DNA of 64,000 bases from Thermodesulfobacteriota bacterium (GCA_031082315.1 JAVHLC010000003.1:1-64000), one strand, 5' to 3'; shown: positions 48,206-58,859, numbered from the stretch's first letter. Numbers and translations: made by a program. The notes: generated by a model not told the origin, from the sequence alone.

Positions 48206-48747
48206 AATTTTTCTACCGATATTATTTCATTAGTATAGATGCAGATTGAAGCGGCAATGCGCATGGCCTCTCTGGCAATACTCTCGGCATCAAGGTCTGA
48301 AGCCGAGACCAGGGCCCGGGCCGCGGCCAGGGCATAGGGGCCGCCGGCGCCTATGGCCAGAAGTCCGTCATCCGGTTCGATAACGTCGCCTGCCCCGGAA
48401 ATAAGAAAGGAACGTTCCATATCCACGGCTATTAAGAAGGCCTCCAGGCGCCTAAGGATCCGGTCTGTTCGCCAATCTTTGGCCAGTTCCACTACGGAAC
48501 GGACCAGGTTGCCGGAGTGTTTTTCCAGCTTTTGTTCCAGCCGCTCAAACAAGGTAAAGGCATCGGCGGTAGCCCCGGCAAAACCAGTAATGACCTTATC
48601 CTGGTACAGGCGGCGCACTTTACGGGCTTGGTGCTTCATGATGGTGTTGCCCAGGGTTACCTGACCGTCTCCGGCCACCACTACCTCTCCCCTGTGGCGC
48701 ACGGCCAATATCGTCGTCCCCCTTATCTTCTCCAGGGCATTTTCCAT
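48202..48747 (-). CDS. hslV: ATP-dependent protease subunit HslV
   Basis: The 181-residue proteasome-beta-like peptidase has a short propeptide ending at Gly10, which exposes the catalytic Thr ([10 protein letters not shown]). [14 protein letters not shown] and the [14 protein letters not shown] segment match the family. It precedes hslU, the classic order. Confidence 0.96.
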   Translation of the reverse strand: MENALEKIRGTTILAVRHRGEVVVAGDGQVTLGNTIMKHQARKVRRLYQDKVITGFAGATADAFTLFERLEQKLEKHSGNLVRSVVELAKDWRTDRILRRLEAFLIAVDMERSFLISGAGDVIEPDDGLLAIGAGGPYALAAARALVSASDLDAESIAREAMRIAASICIYTNEIISVEKL

Positions 48748-48764
48748 TTGTGCAGACTCCTCCC

Positions 48765-49667
48765 TTACTTATCGCCTTTGGCCTTGGGATGGGCGCTATC
48801 GTAAACGGCCATCAGTTTGTCCAGGCCGACATGGGTGTATTTCTGTGTGGTAGAAAGGCTGACATGGCCGAGCATCTCCTGTACAGAGCGCAGGTCTGCG
48901 CCCATGTCCAGGAGATGGGTGGCGAACGTATGCCTTAAGGCATGCGGATACACGTGCTTGAATAGCCCGGCCATCTCGCCATATTTCCCGACCAGCCGCT
49001 CTACACTCCTGGCAGTAAGCCGACCGCCGCGGCTATTGATAAAAAGCGGGTTCACATCCTGCGCGCCGGTTTTGCGCATGGCTTTCTGACTTTTCTCCTT
49101 GTACTTCTTGAGGGCCTCCAGCGCCCGGCTGCCAACGGGCACAATGCGTTCCTTACCGCCCTTGCCCAGTACGCGCGCTATACCCAGGGGAAAATCTATA
49201 CTATCCGTATTCATGGCCACAAGTTCACCGACACGCAGACCGCAAGAATAAAGGAGTTCCAGGATAGCCCGGTCCCGTAAGGTCAAAAACTCGTTCCCTT
49301 TTGGCGATTCCACCAGGGCAAAAATCTCATCCACAGGCAAGAACGTAGGCAGAAATTTTTCCTGTTTGGGGCTGGAAACCAGTTCCGCGGGATTATGCGG
49401 CAAAAACCCGCGTTTGACCAGGTAACGGAAAAAACTGCGGATGGAGGCAAGTTTGCGCCCTATGGAAGAACGCTTATTCCTGGCGTATAAGTGGGCCAGA
49501 AAATTGCGAATGGACAGATGGTCGATGGCCTCAATAGTTGCCTTATCACCCAGAAAAGAGGCAAATTGTAAAAGATCGCTCTCATAATTGCGCAGGGTAT
49601 GCGGGGAGTAGTTCTTTTCTATCTTTAGATAGGAAAGGAATATGGAAATATGTTTTTTCACAACCAC
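48765..49667 (-). CDS. xerC: tyrosine recombinase XerC-like
   Basis: The 300-residue site-specific recombinase has an N-terminal SAM-like core-binding domain and the catalytic Arg ([10 protein letters not shown]), Lys ([10 protein letters not shown]), His-x-x-Arg ([12 protein letters not shown]), His (LGHVS) and Tyr (TQKYTHV). It probably resolves chromosome dimers at dif. Placement before hslVU is the normal housekeeping context, which argues against a phage or integron integrase. XerC and XerD cannot be separated by eye. Confidence 0.9.
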   Translation of the reverse strand: MVVKKHISIFLSYLKIEKNYSPHTLRNYESDLLQFASFLGDKATIEAIDHLSIRNFLAHLYARNKRSSIGRKLASIRSFFRYLVKRGFLPHNPAELVSSPKQEKFLPTFLPVDEIFALVESPKGNEFLTLRDRAILELLYSCGLRVGELVAMNTDSIDFPLGIARVLGKGGKERIVPVGSRALEALKKYKEKSQKAMRKTGAQDVNPLFINSRGGRLTARSVERLVGKYGEMAGLFKHVYPHALRHTFATHLLDMGADLRSVQEMLGHVSLSTTQKYTHVGLDKLMAVYDSAHPKAKGDK

Positions 49668-49811
49668 GCCCTGAAGTTAAGGAAAATAAGGTATTATTTC
49701 TAACATATCCGTTGTAATTTTCAATACAAAAAACAGCGGGATGTGGAAATAGACATATACATAGTGTTCTGGTACCAATGGAGGTACTTCGGAAAGAAGG
49801 ATGGTAGAAGT

Positions 49812-49846
49812 TTTTCGCCATCTGCCCGTTAGGCTGACGGCGAAAA
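49812..49846. terminator. inverted repeat overlapping the stop of the toroid gene
   Basis: TTTTCGCC at 49812-49819 pairs with GGCGAAAA at 49839-49846, with further pairing inside. The stop codon of the next gene lies within the stem. There is no clear U-tract on either strand, so termination is only a possibility. Confidence 0.35.
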
Positions 49847-50608
49847 GCTAACGAGCAGCGCCAGGCCGGCCACGGTGTGCCAGGTGGCATCGAGAAAAGC
49901 TGTCGCACCGTGAATGCGGGCAAAGCCGCCACTTCCGGTTCTACAGGCCGCAATAAAAGCGCGGCAGCCTTCAGGGTCTAGGGGGGCAGCATTAAGGAGG
50001 GCCAAAGCGCGGAGACAGGTGTGGCAGTTTTCAATGTAGGATGTGGTTTCGGGCAGAAACCCAAAGCCGCCGTCGCCATTCTGACAGGCCTGAAGCCAGG
50101 CAATCAAGTTGGTTCGGTGCGGCATCCGGTTTATTTGTTTTCTATCCGCCAGATACAGGATCATCCAAAGCTCAGCCGCCGTTCTCCAGCGGGCTAGGGC
50201 AAGATCGTTGGCTATTTTTCCCGTAATGTCATTTGTGATTTTCAGGACTTCCCGTAGAATCCTGGCGCAGTAGTACCTCTCGACCAGATCCAACGGTTCC
50301 CTCAAACGGCGTTTTAGGAAAGCCGTCGTTCTATCCTCATCCACCGACATCCCGGCCAGGCGGCAGGCATAAAGGACATGAAAAGTAGTCCGCGCTGTCA
50401 CCCAGTCCGTTTCCGCTATACGGGAGAGATACTCCTTGAGAGCTGTATCTTGCTGATAGGGGGTATCTCCGAGGGTTTCGAGAATACGGAGTGCATGGTA
50501 GGTGTCCTCCACTGTGGCCGGAAGGCGCGGGGTGGCTGCATAGCCTCCTGTTTCCTTCCGCCGTGCCTCGACAAAGGCCATGATTCCTTTTGTAGTATCT
50601 TCTTGCAT
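49829..50608 (-). CDS. prenyltransferase/squalene-oxidase-like alpha-toroid protein
   Basis: I recognise the repeat type, not the function. The 259-residue protein has toroid repeats with GGYAATPR ... EDTYHALRIL, QNGDGGFGFLPETTSYIENCHTCLRALALL split at the centre, and SGGFARIHGATAFLDATWHTVAGLA. These resemble protein prenyltransferase beta or terpene-cyclase-like helices. No signal peptide is seen, and it is shorter than known cyclases. It follows the MFS gene after about 66 bases, on the same strand as the fluoride-linked genes. Confidence 0.7.
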   Translation of the reverse strand: MQEDTTKGIMAFVEARRKETGGYAATPRLPATVEDTYHALRILETLGDTPYQQDTALKEYLSRIAETDWVTARTTFHVLYACRLAGMSVDEDRTTAFLKRRLREPLDLVERYYCARILREVLKITNDITGKIANDLALARWRTAAELWMILYLADRKQINRMPHRTNLIAWLQACQNGDGGFGFLPETTSYIENCHTCLRALALLNAAPLDPEGCRAFIAACRTGSGGFARIHGATAFLDATWHTVAGLALLVSFSPSA

Positions 50609-50674
50609 GTTGTATGGCTTCTGAACTGTTCGTGTGTTTCTGCGGCTGGAAAGAAAAGATTTGTTTCGCGCTCT

Positions 50675-51868
50675 TCAGGTTGAAACTCCTTTCTTTCCAA
50701 AAATGATAAAGGCCACAAAAGCCACTGCGGCTGATACGGCAGTTACTGCACCAAAGTAGAATGTGGCTGCGGGCGAGATATGGTCCCACAACCAACCTCC
50801 TATAAAGCTTGCCGGAAACATGGCCAGGCCGATAGCCGTATTGTAAACTCCAAAGGCTGTGGCCTTGAAATCCGCCGGAATTATGGTGGTTAGAAAGGCC
50901 TTCTGAACGCCCTCGGTTAGCCCCATAAACAATCCATACAAACCGAACAGAACCCAAATGACCCTGGTATGTCCCGCGGTTGCAAAGCCGTAGTAGACGA
51001 GCGCAAACAGAAGGAATCCGGAAATTATGATCCTTTTCCTCCCGAACCTGTCCGCCGCCACACCGGCGATAACGGATGTCAGGGAATAGATCAGATTGAA
51101 AAACAGGTAAACCAGAGGGATGGTCACTGGCGGCATGCCGACTTGCTGCGCCCTCAAGATTAAAAATACATCGCTCGAATTGCCGAGGGCGAAGACAGTC
51201 ACCACCAGAAGAAACCACCTGAACCTACTGTCAAAATGCTTTAACGTGAGTTTTGGTCGCTCGGAATCTCTGGGCAAACGTGATTTCTTTTCAGTTATGA
51301 AAAAGATGATCAAAAGTACCGCAAATAACCCGGGTACCATGGATAGCCAAAACACCTTGCGGTAGTCGTTCGAGAATATCCCTAGGAGGAAGAAAGCCAA
51401 TCCGGGGCCTACCACTGCGCCCATGGTATCCATGGAACGGTGAAACCCAAAGGCCCGGCCCAGGAATCTCTTATCCGCCGATTCAGCGATTATGGCATCG
51501 CGTGGAGAGGTGCGCACGCCTTTGCCGAACCGGTCCATAAACCGGGAACCGAGCACCTGGTGCCATCCCCCAGCCAGCGCCACCAGTGGCCTGCTCAATG
51601 TCGATATGGCGTAGCCCGCGGCCATGAGGCCTTTACGCCTGCCGATCCTGTCCGAAAACCAGCCGGAAAAGACCTTCAAAAGGCTCGCAGTTGACTCTGC
51701 TATGCCTTCGATCAGCCCAATTAAGGACTTATTCGCCCCCAGCACGTTAGACAGGAAAAGTGGAACCAGGGGATAAATCATCTCTGAACTGACGTCCATA
51801 AAGAAACTCACCAGTCCGGTGATAAAGACGTTTTTCCCAAAGCCTAAAAACTTTCTGCCTTTTTCCAA
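50675..51868 (-). CDS. MFS transporter
   Basis: The 397-residue product has about 12 hydrophobic helices and the MFS motif A-like GWFSDRIGRRKG between helices 2 and 3, repeated in weaker form as GVAADRFGRKRI in the second half. It is a proton-coupled exporter of unknown substrate. The start is a TTG with a weak ribosome site, so the true N-terminus could differ. It is downstream of uspA by about 180 bases; whether it belongs to the fluoride response is uncertain. Confidence 0.82.
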   Translation of the reverse strand: MEKGRKFLGFGKNVFITGLVSFFMDVSSEMIYPLVPLFLSNVLGANKSLIGLIEGIAESTASLLKVFSGWFSDRIGRRKGLMAAGYAISTLSRPLVALAGGWHQVLGSRFMDRFGKGVRTSPRDAIIAESADKRFLGRAFGFHRSMDTMGAVVGPGLAFFLLGIFSNDYRKVFWLSMVPGLFAVLLIIFFITEKKSRLPRDSERPKLTLKHFDSRFRWFLLVVTVFALGNSSDVFLILRAQQVGMPPVTIPLVYLFFNLIYSLTSVIAGVAADRFGRKRIIISGFLLFALVYYGFATAGHTRVIWVLFGLYGLFMGLTEGVQKAFLTTIIPADFKATAFGVYNTAIGLAMFPASFIGGWLWDHISPAATFYFGAVTAVSAAVAFVAFIIFGKKGVST

Positions 51869-52049
51869 CTATCGTGTCCTGTTTTCATGGAGACCTAAAA
51901 TCTCAGCGTGGCCTTAAGTCTCTTGGGGCCAAGCATGGTATTTAGCTGGTGTGTTTGGTCATGCCCAGCTGAATGTTTGCCCTTCTTTCCTGTTTTCCTG
52001 AGTTCCAGATCGACATGCTCTAATTCGCGTCGATTCGTGGCTGAATTTC

Positions 52050-52469
52050 CTATTTCACGACTAGGACGGAGCATGGGGCGAGGCGTACCAATCCCTGGCA
52101 GGTGCCTCCCATTACACGTTCATAGAGCGCTGAATGGCCCATGAAGCCTATCACAAGCAGGTCAACCTCTTGTTGTTTGATGAATTCCAGAATCGTTCTT
52201 ACCTCATGCCCAACGACCACGTGGGAATGGAGGTCCACTCCCTCCTGTTTGGCCATTTCCCGGGCCCTGGCGATCACTTCACCATATGCGGCGTTTGCGG
52301 TCACCTTCTCCTCGACGACTTCGCTGATGGTGCCCGGATAGCGCGGCATCTCTTCCACTGATATGGTGTGAAGCTCGGCTCCGTAGCGTTTTGACAAATC
52401 GATGGCCTCTCTGAGCGCTTTGTAGGCACTCTCAGAGCCGTCCAGTCCGTGCAGAATTTTCTTATGCAT
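52050..52469 (-). CDS. universal stress protein, UspA family
   Basis: The 140-residue single-domain Usp has the ATP-binding loop G-x2-G-x9-G (GFMGHSALYERVMGG) and an N-terminal ILHGLDGSESAYKAL. I chose the ATG that overlaps the antiporter stop; the upstream in-frame start lies deeper in the antiporter. uspA genes are recorded among the targets of fluoride riboswitches, and here the gene is coupled to a riboswitch-led antiporter. Confidence 0.9.
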   Translation of the reverse strand: MHKKILHGLDGSESAYKALREAIDLSKRYGAELHTISVEEMPRYPGTISEVVEEKVTANAAYGEVIARAREMAKQEGVDLHSHVVVGHEVRTILEFIKQQEVDLLVIGFMGHSALYERVMGGTCQGLVRLAPCSVLVVK

Positions 52470-53607
52470 TGTTGTGCTCCTCCTCAAGAGTTTCAGAATT
52501 AGGCTGGAACCATCTCTGAGCGATAATCGTAGGGACGACCGCGCTGCCGATCACGGCGGTCACAAGAATGGTGTATTGATCCTGGTCTATGATGCCGTTG
52601 GTCAGGCCGAATAGGGCGGAGATGCTGCCAAACGTCAACCCGGTGGACATCATAAGGGTCGTGTACATCCCTTCTCGCTTATTAAAGCGGAATTTCCTGG
52701 TAAGGGGCCATATTCCCACAAACTTTGTAACCATCTTGACCCCAAGCAGCACAGCGATCAGCCCGAGCGCCGAGGCCACTGTCTCGACCTTGACCAGCGA
52801 CCCCGCCTTCAGAAAATAAAAAGGGGTCAGCAGCGTAAAGGTCATTACCCGCATTCGTTGAGCCAGGACTCGCTCCTTGAGAAAGAACGGTGCCAGAACC
52901 ATCCCGATGAGATAGGCAGGCAGAACCGCTTCACTCCTGGCAATATTGCCCAGTCCTCCCAGCAGGAAGAGTACAAGCAGGATGAATTTGATTTCCGGCT
53001 CACTTACCCGGTTTCCGACCTTCCTGAAATACCAGGGAACGAATCTAGGCAACAGCCACATGGCCAAAGCGGTGATCACGACAAACAGCGCCAGCCAGCC
53101 GTTATAGTTGGCAAACAGGACTCCTAGAGCCAGGACGGTTCCAATGTCGTTTATGAAGCACGCCGCCAGGATGATCTTACCGATTTCCGTCTGGTTGAAC
53201 CCCGTTTCTATCATCACCGCATAGACCACAGCTACTGAGGTGGTGGAGAGGGCTATACCCGCAATCTGCGCCTGCGGCCAGGGCCAGCCTGAGATGTAAT
53301 GAGTATAGGCAAGGACACCGAAAAAGGGAGCAAAGAATCCTACCGCCCCGATAGTCGTACTTGGCCAGAAGTGTTTCCTGATGACAACCGGGTCGATCTC
53401 GGCACCCGCGAGGAAAGTGAGGAGAATTGCCCCAACTCCCGCCAGGTAGTTTACCCAGGAAGCCGGTGCCATACCGAGCAGGTTTCCGCCGACAGACCCA
53501 ACGATAATTTCTATCAAGGCCACGGATATGGCCACTCTTATCGAGATAAGCGATGAGGCCAGGGCAAGCCCCATCCAAAGCGCAGATGTCAGCCAGATGT
53601 TTTCCAC
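52462..53607 (-). CDS. cation/proton antiporter, CPA2-like, under a fluoride riboswitch
   Basis: The 381-residue membrane protein has about 11-12 helices and a Kef/Nha-like fold: LTFLAGAEIDPVVIRK, GIALSTTSVAVVYAV and the ACFINDIGTVLALG helix with an Asn-Asp pair. No C-terminal RCK domain is present. The GTG start has GGAGG about ten bases upstream. A crcB-motif aptamer lies 72-119 bases before the start. Antiporters are known fluoride-riboswitch clients, so it probably helps pH or fluoride homeostasis, but its ion is not evident. Confidence 0.88.
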   Translation of the reverse strand: MENIWLTSALWMGLALASSLISIRVAISVALIEIIVGSVGGNLLGMAPASWVNYLAGVGAILLTFLAGAEIDPVVIRKHFWPSTTIGAVGFFAPFFGVLAYTHYISGWPWPQAQIAGIALSTTSVAVVYAVMIETGFNQTEIGKIILAACFINDIGTVLALGVLFANYNGWLALFVVITALAMWLLPRFVPWYFRKVGNRVSEPEIKFILLVLFLLGGLGNIARSEAVLPAYLIGMVLAPFFLKERVLAQRMRVMTFTLLTPFYFLKAGSLVKVETVASALGLIAVLLGVKMVTKFVGIWPLTRKFRFNKREGMYTTLMMSTGLTFGSISALFGLTNGIIDQDQYTILVTAVIGSAVVPTIIAQRWFQPNSETLEEEHNNA

Positions 53608-53678
53608 CGTTTACCAACCTCCGTATGTTGATGAACTCCCGTATTTCCAGGTCTAAAACACGGAACCCGGAAATTTTT

Positions 53679-53726
53679 CGCAGGAGTCATCAGCCCCAGG
53701 AGGCGTTTCTGGCGGACTCCATCGCC
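53679..53726 (-). promoter_or_regulatory. fluoride riboswitch (crcB motif) before the antiporter
   Basis: On the minus strand the sequence runs GGCGATGGAGTCCGCC, AGAAACGCC, GGGGCTGATGACTCC and TGCG, which matches the crcB consensus closely, including the GGNGAUGGNGU 5' arm and the CUGAUGACUCCU 3' arm. A following inverted repeat (ATTTCC ... GGAAAT) lacks a T-tract, so control may be translational. The call is by consensus recognition; no covariance model was run. Confidence 0.88.
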
Positions 53727-53741
53727 AATAGTCTTTTCTCG

Positions 53742-54355
<614 letters not shown>

Positions 54356-54488
54356 ACTCACTCCCTCCAAAAAGACAAAGGAACGCAATTAAAGGCCAAG
54401 GGGAATGTATGTTCTACGATGGTTTCCTCGGTTGGGTTCTGACCGGACGCCTTGGCTGGAAAGGCAAGGAATAAAGATCGGCAGGACA

Positions 54489-54524
54489 CAAAAAAACTCC
54501 TCCAGACAGTTTGCCCGGAAGGAG
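54489..54524 (-). terminator. intrinsic terminator in the fluoride-switch leader
   Basis: On the minus strand a CTCCTTCCGG ... CTGGAGGAG stem is followed at once by TTTTTTTG. It lies 50-90 bases after the aptamer and before the HEAT-repeat gene, so it is a credible expression platform for fluoride-controlled attenuation. Confidence 0.8.
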
Positions 54525-54576
54525 CTTTGTCCTTGGAATCCACCAGCCAACACCCCCTACCAGAAACTCTAACTTT

Positions 54577-54626
54577 GGTAGGAGTCATTAGCCCTTTTTA
54601 GAGCAGTTTAGGTGGACTCCATCACC
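54577..54626 (-). promoter_or_regulatory. fluoride riboswitch (crcB motif) before the HEAT-repeat gene
   Basis: On the minus strand the sequence runs GGTGATGGAGTCCACC, TAAACTGC, GGGCTAATGACTCC and TACC, matching the crcB consensus, with A for G in the usual CUGAUG. A downstream terminator gives the expected ON-switch arrangement. It is the second aptamer of the same class within 1 kb. Confidence 0.88.
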
Positions 54627-54656
54627 GCACCGATGAGGTTTTGTGTACTCACTTGC

Positions 54657-54685
54657 CCACTAACATGTTGAGGAACTTGTGTCAA
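54657..54685 (-). promoter_or_regulatory. possible promoter of the fluoride-switch transcript
   Basis: A perfect TTGACA (54680-54685, minus strand) lies about 16 bases before a poor -10 element (TGTTAG or TTAGTG). Transcription would begin roughly 25 bases before the aptamer. The -35 is convincing, the -10 is weak. Confidence 0.4.
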
Positions 54686-54749
54686 GTTTTTTTCGTATTC
54701 TGAAAATGACGGGATATGGTGCCGTGGAAAAGGCAAAACAAGAGGATGC

Positions 54750-54773
54750 CGGGCGTGCCGTACGGCACGCCCG
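54750..54773 (-). terminator. perfect palindrome after hsp20
   Basis: CGGGCGTGCCG is followed by its exact complement across a TA centre, giving a 24-base perfect palindrome eight bases after the hsp20 stop. The minus-strand continuation GCATCCTCTTGTTTTG is moderately T-rich, so it is a likely terminator. Confidence 0.6.
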
Positions 54774-54780
54774 ATAGCGG

Positions 54781-55227
54781 TTACTCTATATTCACTTTTA
54801 TTTGTTTAGGCTTGGCTTCTTCCTGTTTAGGGACGATGATTTCCAGTATCCCATTTGAGAATCTTGCCTTGATCTTATCCGCCTCCAAACTAGCGGGCAG
54901 GGCAAAGGAACGGTTAAATACCCCGTAAGAACGCTCGATACGGTGGTAGTTTTCCTGTTTAACATCTTTCTGGAATCTCCGTTCCCCGCTCAGGACAAGG
55001 GTGTTATCCTTCATCTCCACCCGGATGTCTTCCTGATTCAAGCCAGGCAGGTCGGCCTGTATGACTATCGCCTCTGCTGTCTCATAAATATCCACCGGGG
55101 GCGCCCAACTGCCCTGGATTAATTCCTCTCTTTTTCCCGTGCGGCCCAGGCTTTCCTCGAAAAGTCGATTCATCCTATCCTGTAAAGACAATAAATCCCT
55201 GAAAGGTTCCCATTTGACAATCGGCAT
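54781..55227 (-). CDS. small heat-shock protein Hsp20
   Basis: The 148-residue protein is an alpha-crystallin-domain chaperone. The domain (about 40-130) has PPVDIYETAEAIVIQADLPG, LSGERRF, the SYGVFNRSFALP segment and the F-x-N-G-I-L-E signature (FSNGILEIIVP). It holds unfolding proteins without ATP; ClpB, encoded just upstream, can recover them. The ATG has AGGAGG upstream. No heat-shock promoter or CIRCE element was recognised. Confidence 0.93.
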   Translation of the reverse strand: MPIVKWEPFRDLLSLQDRMNRLFEESLGRTGKREELIQGSWAPPVDIYETAEAIVIQADLPGLNQEDIRVEMKDNTLVLSGERRFQKDVKQENYHRIERSYGVFNRSFALPASLEADKIKARFSNGILEIIVPKQEEAKPKQIKVNIE

Positions 55228-55292
55228 AAGTAAATCCTCCTTTGAGATATGTTTTATCTGACTTCTGTCTCCTGTATTCTGAATTCTGCGTC

Positions 55293-57887
55293 TTACGCTG
55301 CTTTCCTAAAGACGACTTCTCCCTTATTGTCAGTGTCTATCAGGATCGAATCTCCTTCCTGAAACGCCCCTTCCAGCAATTTCAGGGCGAGGCCATCCTG
55401 TATATACTTCTGGATAGCCCTCTTGAGGGGCCTGGCCCCGAAGACCGGATCGAATCCGACCTTGGCCAGGAACTCCTTGACTCCATCGGTCAGCTTGATC
55501 TTGAGGTGCCGGTCGGCGAGACGCTTCTTCAGGAGCTCGATCTGGATGTCGATAATCTTTTCCAATTGCTCCATCTCCAGGCCGTGGAAGATGATTATCT
55601 CGTCGATCCGGTTCAGAAACTCCGGCCTGAACTGCGTATGCAGGGCATCCATGACCCTTCGCACCATCTCCTCCCGGTCTTTTTCGCCCAGGTCCTGTAT
55701 ATACTGGCTGCCTATATTGGAGGTCATAATAATAATGGTGTTCTTGAAGTCCACGGTTCGCCCCTGACCGTCGGTCATGCGGCCGTCATCCAGTATCTGC
55801 AGGAGTGAATTAAAGACATCGGGATGGGCCTTCTCTATCTCGTCGAAGAGCAGTACGGTGTAGGGCCGGCGGCGTACCGCTTCCGTGAGATAACCTCCTT
55901 CTTCATAGCCGACGTACCCCGGAGGGGCGCCGATAAGTCTGGCCACGGAGTGTTTCTCCATAAATTCAGACATATCCAGACGCACCATGGCCTGTTCGTC
56001 GTCAAACATAAACTCGGCCAAGGCCTTGGCCAGCTCGGTCTTGCCTACACCCGTCGGTCCCATAAAGATGAAAGAGCCGATGGGGCGGTTGGGATCCTGG
56101 AGCCCGGAACGGGCCCGGCGCACAGCATTGGCTACGGCGCGGATGGCGTCTTCCTGGCCGATTACGCGCCGGCGCAGGCGGTCTTCCATGTGGATGAGCT
56201 TTTGTTTCTCGCTTTCCATCATACGGGAGACCGGTATCCCGGTCCAACGGGAAACCACCTCGGCTATGTCTTCTTCATCCACCTCTTCTTTAAGCATCTT
56301 TTTATCGGTCTGCAATTCTTCCAGTTCCTTTTTATTCGCCTCGAGTTGTTTCTCCAGATCCGGAAGCAGGCCGTAGCGAATCTCTGCGGCCCTGGTCAAG
56401 TCGCCGTTTCTTTCGGCCTGGGTCTCTTTATTTTTGGCCTCTTCAATCTTTTCCTTAATGGAGCGTATATTCTGGATAACCTCTTTTTCTCTATGCCAGT
56501 GGGCCTTCATGGCATTGCTTTTTTCACGCAAATCCGCCAGTTCCTTCTCGATCTTTTCCAATCTTTCCCTGGAGGCCGCATCTGTCTCCTTGCGCAGGGC
56601 CTCGCGTTCGATCTCAAGTTGTACGGCCTTTCTTTGCACCTCATCAATTTCGCCGGGGAGGCTGTCTATTTCGATGCGCAGCTTAGCGGCCGCCTCATCG
56701 ATGAGATCAATGGCTTTGTCCGGTAAAAAGCGGTCGGTTATATACCGGTTTGATAAGGTAGCGGCTGCTACTATGGCCGAGTCCTTGATACGTACGCCAT
56801 GATGAACCTCATATTTTTCTTTAAGCCCGCGCAATATAGATATGGTGTCTTCCTCGTTCGGTTCGGTGACCAGGACCGGCTGGAACCTGCGTTCCAGGGC
56901 CGCATCCTTCTCGATATGTTTTCTGTATTCATCGAGCGTGGTGGCCCCGATACAATGCAGCTCACCACGGGCCAGGGCCGGTTTGAGCATGTTTGAGGCG
57001 TCAATAGCCCCCTCGGCCGCCCCGGCGCCGACCAGGGTATGCATCTCGTCGATAAACAGGATTATCTGGCCGTGTTTCTCCTGAATCTCTTTTAATACGG
57101 CCTTCAAACGATCTTCAAACTCCCCCCGGTATTTAGCGCCGGCGACCAGGGCGCCCATGTCCAGGGTTACCACCTGTTTGTCTTTCAGGGTCTCCGGTAT
57201 ATCCCCGCTGACAATGCGCTGGGCCAGGCCTTCTACAATAGCGGTCTTGCCGACCCCGGGTTCACCGATAAGTACCGGGTTGTTTTTGGTCCGTCTGGAA
57301 AGCACCTGGATAACGCGGCGGATCTCTTCGTCGCGGCCTATGACCGGGTCAAGCTTACCTGACCGGGCCTGGGCCGTAAGGTCCCGGCCGTAGCGTTCCA
57401 GGGCCTGATATTTTTCCTCCGGGTTCGGATCGGTCACCCTCTGACTGCCCCGGATACTGAGAAGGGCCTGCATCACCGTCTCGCGGCTGATGCCTTTTTG
57501 CTGGAGGATATCCGCTACCGCTGAGCCTTTTGTCTCCAGCATGGCCATGAGGAGATGTTCCTGACTGACGTAGTCGTCCCGCATCTCCTCGGCTATCTTA
57601 AGGGAGCGGTCCAGCATACTTTTTAAGAGGGGCGAGATATAGGCCCCTTGAAAGCCTGCGCCGGAAACCTTGGAGAGACTTTCCAACCGTTGCTCCACCC
57701 CGGCCATAACCGCTTTCGGATCGACGCCTGTTTTTTTCAAGATAGCGGGGACAAGACCTTCCGGTTGTTCCAGAAGCGCGGCCATCAGATGTTCCGGCTC
57801 TATCTGCTGATGCCCCTTGCTTTCCGCAAGTTGCTGGGCGCTTTGTATGGCTTCCTGGGATTTTATGGTTAATTTTTCGAATCGCAT
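55293..57887 (-). CDS. clpB: protein disaggregase ClpB
   Basis: The 864-residue AAA+ disaggregase has the N-domain (two Clp_N repeats, 1-150), NBD1 with [15 protein letters not shown], the long coiled-coil middle domain (about 410-530) typical of ClpB over ClpA/C, and NBD2 with [18 protein letters not shown] chose the ATG with GGAGG four bases upstream; a longer in-frame start lies in repeat DNA. It cooperates with DnaK and small Hsps to dissolve aggregates. hsp20 follows on the same strand. Confidence 0.97.
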   Translation of the reverse strand: MRFEKLTIKSQEAIQSAQQLAESKGHQQIEPEHLMAALLEQPEGLVPAILKKTGVDPKAVMAGVEQRLESLSKVSGAGFQGAYISPLLKSMLDRSLKIAEEMRDDYVSQEHLLMAMLETKGSAVADILQQKGISRETVMQALLSIRGSQRVTDPNPEEKYQALERYGRDLTAQARSGKLDPVIGRDEEIRRVIQVLSRRTKNNPVLIGEPGVGKTAIVEGLAQRIVSGDIPETLKDKQVVTLDMGALVAGAKYRGEFEDRLKAVLKEIQEKHGQIILFIDEMHTLVGAGAAEGAIDASNMLKPALARGELHCIGATTLDEYRKHIEKDAALERRFQPVLVTEPNEEDTISILRGLKEKYEVHHGVRIKDSAIVAAATLSNRYITDRFLPDKAIDLIDEAAAKLRIEIDSLPGEIDEVQRKAVQLEIEREALRKETDAASRERLEKIEKELADLREKSNAMKAHWHREKEVIQNIRSIKEKIEEAKNKETQAERNGDLTRAAEIRYGLLPDLEKQLEANKKELEELQTDKKMLKEEVDEEDIAEVVSRWTGIPVSRMMESEKQKLIHMEDRLRRRVIGQEDAIRAVANAVRRARSGLQDPNRPIGSFIFMGPTGVGKTELAKALAEFMFDDEQAMVRLDMSEFMEKHSVARLIGAPPGYVGYEEGGYLTEAVRRRPYTVLLFDEIEKAHPDVFNSLLQILDDGRMTDGQGRTVDFKNTIIIMTSNIGSQYIQDLGEKDREEMVRRVMDALHTQFRPEFLNRIDEIIIFHGLEMEQLEKIIDIQIELLKKRLADRHLKIKLTDGVKEFLAKVGFDPVFGARPLKRAIQKYIQDGLALKLLEGAFQEGDSILIDTDNKGEVVFRKAA

Positions 57888-57919
57888 AATTCCTCCACGT
57901 AACCGTTCACTATGTTTAT

Positions 57920-58022
57920 ACTCACCGCTGAGAACGCGGAGATCGCAGAGTATAAAACACAATATTCTTAAAACTTATACTATCCCTGCGTTCTCTGCGC
58001 CCTCTGCGGTAAATTATTATAC
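57920..58022. repeat. family B inverted repeat, copy 6
   Basis: TATACTCACCGCTGAGAACGCGG at the left pairs with CTCTGCGCCCTCTGCGGTAAA at the right around an A/T-rich centre. It lies between surE and clpB, upstream of the clpB ribosome site. Confidence 0.8.
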
Positions 58023-58085
58023 GTCCCAAAAGGAATTTTCTATGCCACCAAGTTAAGCATCCGGTAAGGGCCTGTCAAGCTAGGG

Positions 58086-58859
58086 TCAGGACTTCAATAT
58101 ATCCTTTAGAATCTTTGCCTGGCGCATGCGGTTCAGTTCAGCATGGTTGGTGAGGTCGAAGTGCAGGGGCGTAATGGATATCAGGTTGCGGGAGAGGGCC
58201 CAGGTATCTATGTCTTTTCCCTCCCGGATGAAATGGGTTTCTCCTGCCTGCCAGTAATAAACATTATCTCTGGGATCCATACGTTTGTCAAAACGTTCCA
58301 CGAAGCGGGAAATTCCCTGACGGGTTAATGCGATGCCGCGGATATCCTCCGCCGGGACGGCCGGTATGTTGACGTTAAGTAAGGTGGCCGAGTTCAACTC
58401 CAGTTCAGTTACGCGCCTGATGAGCTTGCGGATAAAATGAGCGGCAAAGGAAAAGTCGGGGTCTTTAAAGGTATTTAAAGATACGGCTATAGAGGGGATG
58501 CCTAATATGGCCCCTTCGGTGGCCGCAGAGACCGTACCGGAATAAAGGACATTTATCCCCACGTTAGCCCCGAGGTTAATGCCGGAAAGCACGATATCCG
58601 GAGGCGTATCCAGGATTTCATTGATGGCGATCTTTACGCAATCGGCCGGTGTTCCTGAAACAGCCAGGCCGAGGAAATTTTTATTAAGACGTATTTCACG
58701 GACGCGGAGGGGATTTAGGAGTGTGATAGCGTGTCCAACCGCACTTTGCTCACTTTCCGGGGCGACCACGGAGACCTTGTAGTGCGGAGCCAGGACGTCA
58801 TAAAGGGCATGGAGTCCCTTAGCGTGTATCCCGTCATCATTGGTCAAAAGAATGTGCAA
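58086..58859 (-). CDS. surE: 5'-nucleotidase SurE
   Basis: The 257-residue metal-dependent phosphatase acts on nucleoside monophosphates. LLTNDDGIHAKGL with metal-binding Asp-Asp opens the chain, and the GTPADCVKIAI, LSGINLGANVG and YSGTVSAATEG segments match the family. It stands upstream of clpB with a repeat between. Confidence 0.94.
   Translation of the reverse strand: MHILLTNDDGIHAKGLHALYDVLAPHYKVSVVAPESEQSAVGHAITLLNPLRVREIRLNKNFLGLAVSGTPADCVKIAINEILDTPPDIVLSGINLGANVGINVLYSGTVSAATEGAILGIPSIAVSLNTFKDPDFSFAAHFIRKLIRRVTELELNSATLLNVNIPAVPAEDIRGIALTRQGISRFVERFDKRMDPRDNVYYWQAGETHFIREGKDIDTWALSRNLISITPLHFDLTNHAELNRMRQAKILKDILKS

Noticed and set aside
48765-49667. Phage or integron integrase instead of XerC
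   Set aside because: The size, motif set and position before hslV-hslU fit the housekeeping recombinase.
50337-51218. 293-residue open frame on the minus strand across the MFS and toroid genes
   Set aside because: It is an alternate-frame shadow of two well-supported genes and has no domain pattern.
54358-54588. 76-residue frame upstream of the HEAT-repeat gene
   Set aside because: It runs through the aptamer and terminator, so it is leader RNA rather than a gene.
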